Below are positions 32,580-35,214 of a DNA stretch of 35,214 nt, piece after piece. The translations under genes and the position numbers were made by a program. The stretch's first letter is position 1; every line of letters starts with the position of its first letter. Source of the stretch: Kiritimatiellia bacterium (GTDB lineage Bacteria > Verrucomicrobiota > Kiritimatiellia > RFP12 > JAAYLN01); NCBI GenBank assembly GCA_017962605.1, contig JAGCUY010000114.1, positions 1-35,214 of the forward strand, given 5' to 3'. Under the pieces are notes generated by a model. That model did not search any database. It was given only the letters and a program-made list of their open reading frames with translations, and had not been told where the DNA came from.

Positions 32580-33440
32580 TCATGCGTCCCGCAACCCGAA
32601 ATCCAATTCTATCGGCGGATGGTTGTGGCGGTTTTCTGGCGAAGGGATGGTCATGTAGTCGCCGTAGGCCTTCTGCAGCAGAACCTCTGCGCAATTTGCA
32701 AGCGGCACATTTCTTCCATCGAACGGCACCAACCTCGTGGGGAAAATGGCGTCACGCCTCATGGAATGGCGGAACGGTATCGTGTAGAAAGGATAGAACA
32801 CATTGACCGTGCTCTCATTCTGGTGAAGTCTTGCCCACTGCGATGTCTTGCGGTTTAGATAGTCTCGTGAGAAGAGAATCAGAACCGCATAGTGGAACAG
32901 GAAGCAAACGCTTCGAATAAACAGGCGTTGGGGGCCTTTGACGTAGATAACAGGTGAGCGGATTTCCCGCATAATCTTGAGTTTGTTCCAAAACCATGCG
33001 TGGCGCCACTGCCGACGCGCCTCGCGAGGGTCGTCGGCGAGGTTGTCAAAGCAGTAGATGTCAAGGAAGATGCCAAACGGCGCGTCAACGCCGCGCATGG
33101 ATTCCTCGCGGAACTTTGTTCCCTTTAGGCATATGCGCGCAGTCATAAGCGGATATGCCGGATAGCGTTCCGCATCGAGAACATAGTATTTGTCGCCAAG
33201 TTCGCTTTCAACAAGTTTTAGCACAGCGTCGTAGTCTTCACGAAGGAGACAGATGTCAATGTCGTCATCCCAGGGAATCATGCCTTTGTGGCGCAAGGCA
33301 CCTATTGCCGCGCCATAGTCAACCCACCAGCGCAAACCATGGCGGGCGCAAAGCGCGGCGAAGTCGTCTAGCATGCCCCGTAGGACATCTTGTAGATGGG
33401 CAAGCGTTTCGGGGTCGTATTCACGGTATGTAGTGGCCAT
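32580..33440 (-). CDS. LicD family phosphotransferase
   Basis: A 286-residue cytoplasmic enzyme with the LicD signature: LRWWVDYGAAIGALRHKGMI, then PWDDDIDICLLREDYD, whose Asp residues bind the metal and nucleotide. GIFLDIYCFDNLADD also fits. LicD transfers phosphocholine from CDP-choline to lipopolysaccharide or teichoic acid; relatives transfer other CDP-linked groups, including phosphonates. An AAAGGAA precedes the ATG by four bases. It lies one base after the acyltransferase gene and faces the fusion/GNAT unit. Its position beside a cytidylyltransferase argues that it uses that enzyme's product. Confidence 0.9.
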   Translation of the reverse strand: MATTYREYDPETLAHLQDVLRGMLDDFAALCARHGLRWWVDYGAAIGALRHKGMIPWDDDIDICLLREDYDAVLKLVESELGDKYYVLDAERYPAYPLMTARICLKGTKFREESMRGVDAPFGIFLDIYCFDNLADDPREARRQWRHAWFWNKLKIMREIRSPVIYVKGPQRLFIRSVCFLFHYAVLILFSRDYLNRKTSQWARLHQNESTVNVFYPFYTIPFRHSMRRDAIFPTRLVPFDGRNVPLANCAEVLLQKAYGDYMTIPSPENRHNHPPIELDFGLRDA

Positions 33441-33441
33441 T

Positions 33442-34473
33442 TTATTCCTTTGACACGATTTTGCAAACCATGCTCACGAAACTGGCAAGAAGACGGCGAA
33501 AAACCGAAAGCGACGCGCCATACACAACTGCCACGCAGAAAAGGAGAAGGCTGAGCCAATGCAAAAGTCCTGACTTTGGAATCCCAAACACCATCTCAAT
33601 GAGCCGATAGGCATGCGGGGACAGAATCGTCGAAATGCAATAAACCAATAGGGATGCCTCGCCAATTCTCGTGAACCCAAAGCGCCTTGCTGGCATGAGG
33701 TTCAGCACTGCAATTGACATCGCAGTGGCAATGGCGTAAAAAAGTATTCTGTATCCCATGCCTGTCAAATTGGACATCCCCGTGGATGCGTAAGTCATGC
33801 GTATGTTGTGAATGCTGTAGGGGAGACACGCTGCCAGAGGAATCCCAAGCACGAGAACCGCCATGGCTGCCCATCGCGGCAACGAACGAATACGCTCAAC
33901 CTTCGCATGGTCACAACGAACTCCAAGAACGAAAAACGGCAGAAGTGAAAAAACGGCCGCATAACCTATATGGAACGAAGTCTCTTGCGTGGTGCTTACA
34001 AGCAATCCCGCTGCGATGGATAGCGCAATCGGGTAACGAAGTTTGAAAATGCCGACCATTGATTTCCAGAAGAACACGGCGATAAGGTAGTAGAAAGCGG
34101 AGGTAGGGATAAGAATCGAAGGTTTGAAAATGTCCGCGTTAAATTTCGCGACACCCAGTCGAATCATCAAGGTTCCCAGCAGGACATAGATTGACTGGAA
34201 AACCAGATAGGGGACAAGGACGAATCTTACGGCAGAGGTCCTCGCCCGCGCAAAATCTTTGGAAAAGTATCCGGTGATGAAAGCAAAAAACGGCATGTGG
34301 AAAAGGTAAAGGTACTTCATCACAATGTCGTCGGAAACATTTCCTTGCCTATACATGTCCAAGGAATGTCCAAGCGCAACAAGGAAGAGGAGTAGGGCCT
34401 TTATGTTGTCGAAAAGCGGATCGCGGTTGCGTTCTTTTGTCTTCGAACAATTAGAAGATGACTTGTCTTTCAT
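33442..34473 (-). CDS. Acyltransferase family 3 membrane protein (OafA/fucose O-acetyltransferase-like)
   Basis: A 343-residue protein with about ten membrane helices. RDPLFDNIKALLLFLVALGHS carries the His of the family active site just after the first helix, with FHMPFFAFITGYFSKDF following. These enzymes O-acylate sugars of lipopolysaccharide or capsule, using cytoplasmic acyl-CoA. The frame is open further upstream, but the start at 34473 is chosen because the longer version would begin inside the rsmI promoter. A promoter box at 34502-34510 fits, although no good ribosome-binding site is present. It heads a two-gene unit with licD. Confidence 0.83.
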   Translation of the reverse strand: MKDKSSSNCSKTKERNRDPLFDNIKALLLFLVALGHSLDMYRQGNVSDDIVMKYLYLFHMPFFAFITGYFSKDFARARTSAVRFVLVPYLVFQSIYVLLGTLMIRLGVAKFNADIFKPSILIPTSAFYYLIAVFFWKSMVGIFKLRYPIALSIAAGLLVSTTQETSFHIGYAAVFSLLPFFVLGVRCDHAKVERIRSLPRWAAMAVLVLGIPLAACLPYSIHNIRMTYASTGMSNLTGMGYRILFYAIATAMSIAVLNLMPARRFGFTRIGEASLLVYCISTILSPHAYRLIEMVFGIPKSGLLHWLSLLLFCVAVVYGASLSVFRRLLASFVSMVCKIVSKE

Positions 34474-34501
34474 TTGAAAAAGCAACTTTGAGTTGTCATC
34501 T

Positions 34502-34510
34502 ATTATAGCA
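34502..34510 (-). promoter_or_regulatory. Extended -10 promoter for acyltransferase-licD
   Basis: On the minus strand TGCTATAAT is a perfect extended -10 box. No consensus -35 is seen. Predicted leader about 22 bases. Confidence 0.6.
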
Positions 34511-34537
34511 CATGGCGGTGAACGTTGTGTGCTTTTT

Positions 34538-34546
34538 TGGTATAAT
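34538..34546 (+). promoter_or_regulatory. rsmI: Extended -10 promoter of rsmI, leaderless
   Basis: TGGTATAAT is a perfect extended -10 box. Its TATAAT ends six bases before the rsmI ATG, so the transcript should start at or next to the start codon. Confidence 0.75.
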
Positions 34547-34552
34547 GGCAAC

Positions 34553-35214
34553 ATGCTTCACATTGTCGCAACGCCAATCGGAAACCTGGGTGATCTCACG
34601 CCAAGGGCGCGGGACGCCCTCACTTCCGCCGACCTGATCGCCTGTGAGGACACTCGCCGCACATGGGCGCTCCTGAGCGCCTTCCACATCGCCAGGCCCG
34701 AGATGATTTCCTACCGCGAGGGCCGCGAGGAGGCCGCCGGCGTCCACATCCTAAAGGCCCTCCAGGCCGGACGCAGCGTCGCCCTCTGTTCCGATGGCGG
34801 CTACCCCGGCATCAGCGACCCCGGCTACCGCCTCATCCAGCTGGCTATCGAAAACGACATCGAATTCGACATCCTCCCCGGCGCCTGTGCCGTGAACCTC
34901 GCCCTCCTCTACTCCGGCCTCCCCACTTCGAGCTTCACATTCAAGGGCTTCCCCCCGCGCCGCGACGGCGCGCTGCACCGCTTCTTCGAGGAGGAGCGCG
35001 AATTGCCCCACACCCTCGTCATCTACGAGTCGCCCTTCCGCGTCTGGCACACCCTCAAGGCCGCGCTGGAGGTCCTTGGCGACCGACGCGCCGCTGTCTG
35101 CATCGAGATGACCAAGCAGTTCGAGCGCGTGAGCCGCGGATGGCTCTCGGACCTCGCCCAGGAGTTCTGCGTCAAGAAAGTCAAGGGCGAGGTGGCGATT
35201 GTGGTCGCCGGAAA
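34553..35214 (+). CDS. rsmI: 16S rRNA (cytidine-1402-2'-O)-methyltransferase, cut by the window end
   Basis: About 220 residues are visible and the gene continues past the window. RsmI adds a 2'-O-methyl group to C1402 in the ribosomal decoding centre. The family's order of motifs is present: HIVATPIGNLGDLTPRA, ACEDTRRT, SDGGYPGISDPGYR (usually SDAGTPLISDPG), PGACAVNLAL, FKGFPPRR and LVIYESPFRV. GYP in place of the common GTP is a small departure in the cofactor loop. There is no ribosome-binding site, because the promoter is only six bases away. Confidence 0.95.
   Translation, partial: MLHIVATPIGNLGDLTPRARDALTSADLIACEDTRRTWALLSAFHIARPEMISYREGREEAAGVHILKALQAGRSVALCSDGGYPGISDPGYRLIQLAIENDIEFDILPGACAVNLALLYSGLPTSSFTFKGFPPRRDGALHRFFEEERELPHTLVIYESPFRVWHTLKAALEVLGDRRAAVCIEMTKQFERVSRGWLSDLAQEFCVKKVKGEVAIVVAG

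Overview
This window looks like chromosomal DNA of a Gram-negative, GC-rich bacterium. It encodes a FadL-type outer-membrane protein, a lipoprotein, and a PpiD/SurA-like periplasmic chaperone. The gene mix (a CotH kinase, VTC and DUF4956 module, FecR-domain protein, many surface-glycan genes, and rpsP-trmD-rplS without rimM) would fit the PVC group, for example Kiritimatiellota or other Verrucomicrobiota. That placement is an inference, not something the sequence proves.

Left part (1-10.2 kb), housekeeping. The window opens inside a tandem array of 29 visible GGGAAYR heptamers upstream of a GT2 glycosyltransferase. A minus-strand set follows, read from 7.1 kb down to 1.3 kb: FecR-domain protein, PpiD/SurA-like chaperone, acyl-CoA/ACP synthetase, dnaN. 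It starts at a good sigma-70 promoter and ends at a clear intrinsic terminator. Three of its junctions hold further heptamer arrays, each with its own sequence. A tRNA-Glu(CTC) gene, a FadL-like porin and the rpsP-trmD-rplS operon lie on the plus strand and end at a second terminator.

Middle part (10.2-21.2 kb), envelope genes. After an unrecognised lipoprotein come eight minus-strand genes in two transcription units. The upstream unit is VTC-domain protein, DUF4956 membrane protein and CotH kinase. The downstream unit has a leaderless-type promoter and encodes two GT2 enzymes, a DUF2304 protein and two large GT-C membrane glycosyltransferases, with ATGA overlaps at two junctions. The units probably build and decorate a surface polymer.

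Insertion element and decayed zone (21.3-28.5 kb). An ISAs1-type element of 1,898 bp with a 10-bp target duplication has landed between a -10 box and the start codon of a GT-C-like gene. It has unusually long (148 bp) terminal inverted repeats and a divergent passenger gene driven by a perfect consensus promoter. The GT-C-like gene also carries two apparent one-base deletions. A nearby MBOAT O-acyltransferase has an in-frame TGA where relatives usually have an aromatic residue. Its partner AlgJ/AlgX-like acetyltransferase and a Wzx-like flippase look intact.

Right part (29.8-35.2 kb), glycan decoration. A fused cytidylyltransferase-aminotransferase and a GNAT protein face a LicD-family phosphotransferase and an acyltransferase-3 membrane protein. 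Together they suggest attachment of a CDP-activated amino-bearing phospho- or phosphono-group, plus O-acylation, to a surface glycan. The window ends inside rsmI, whose promoter also implies a leaderless transcript.
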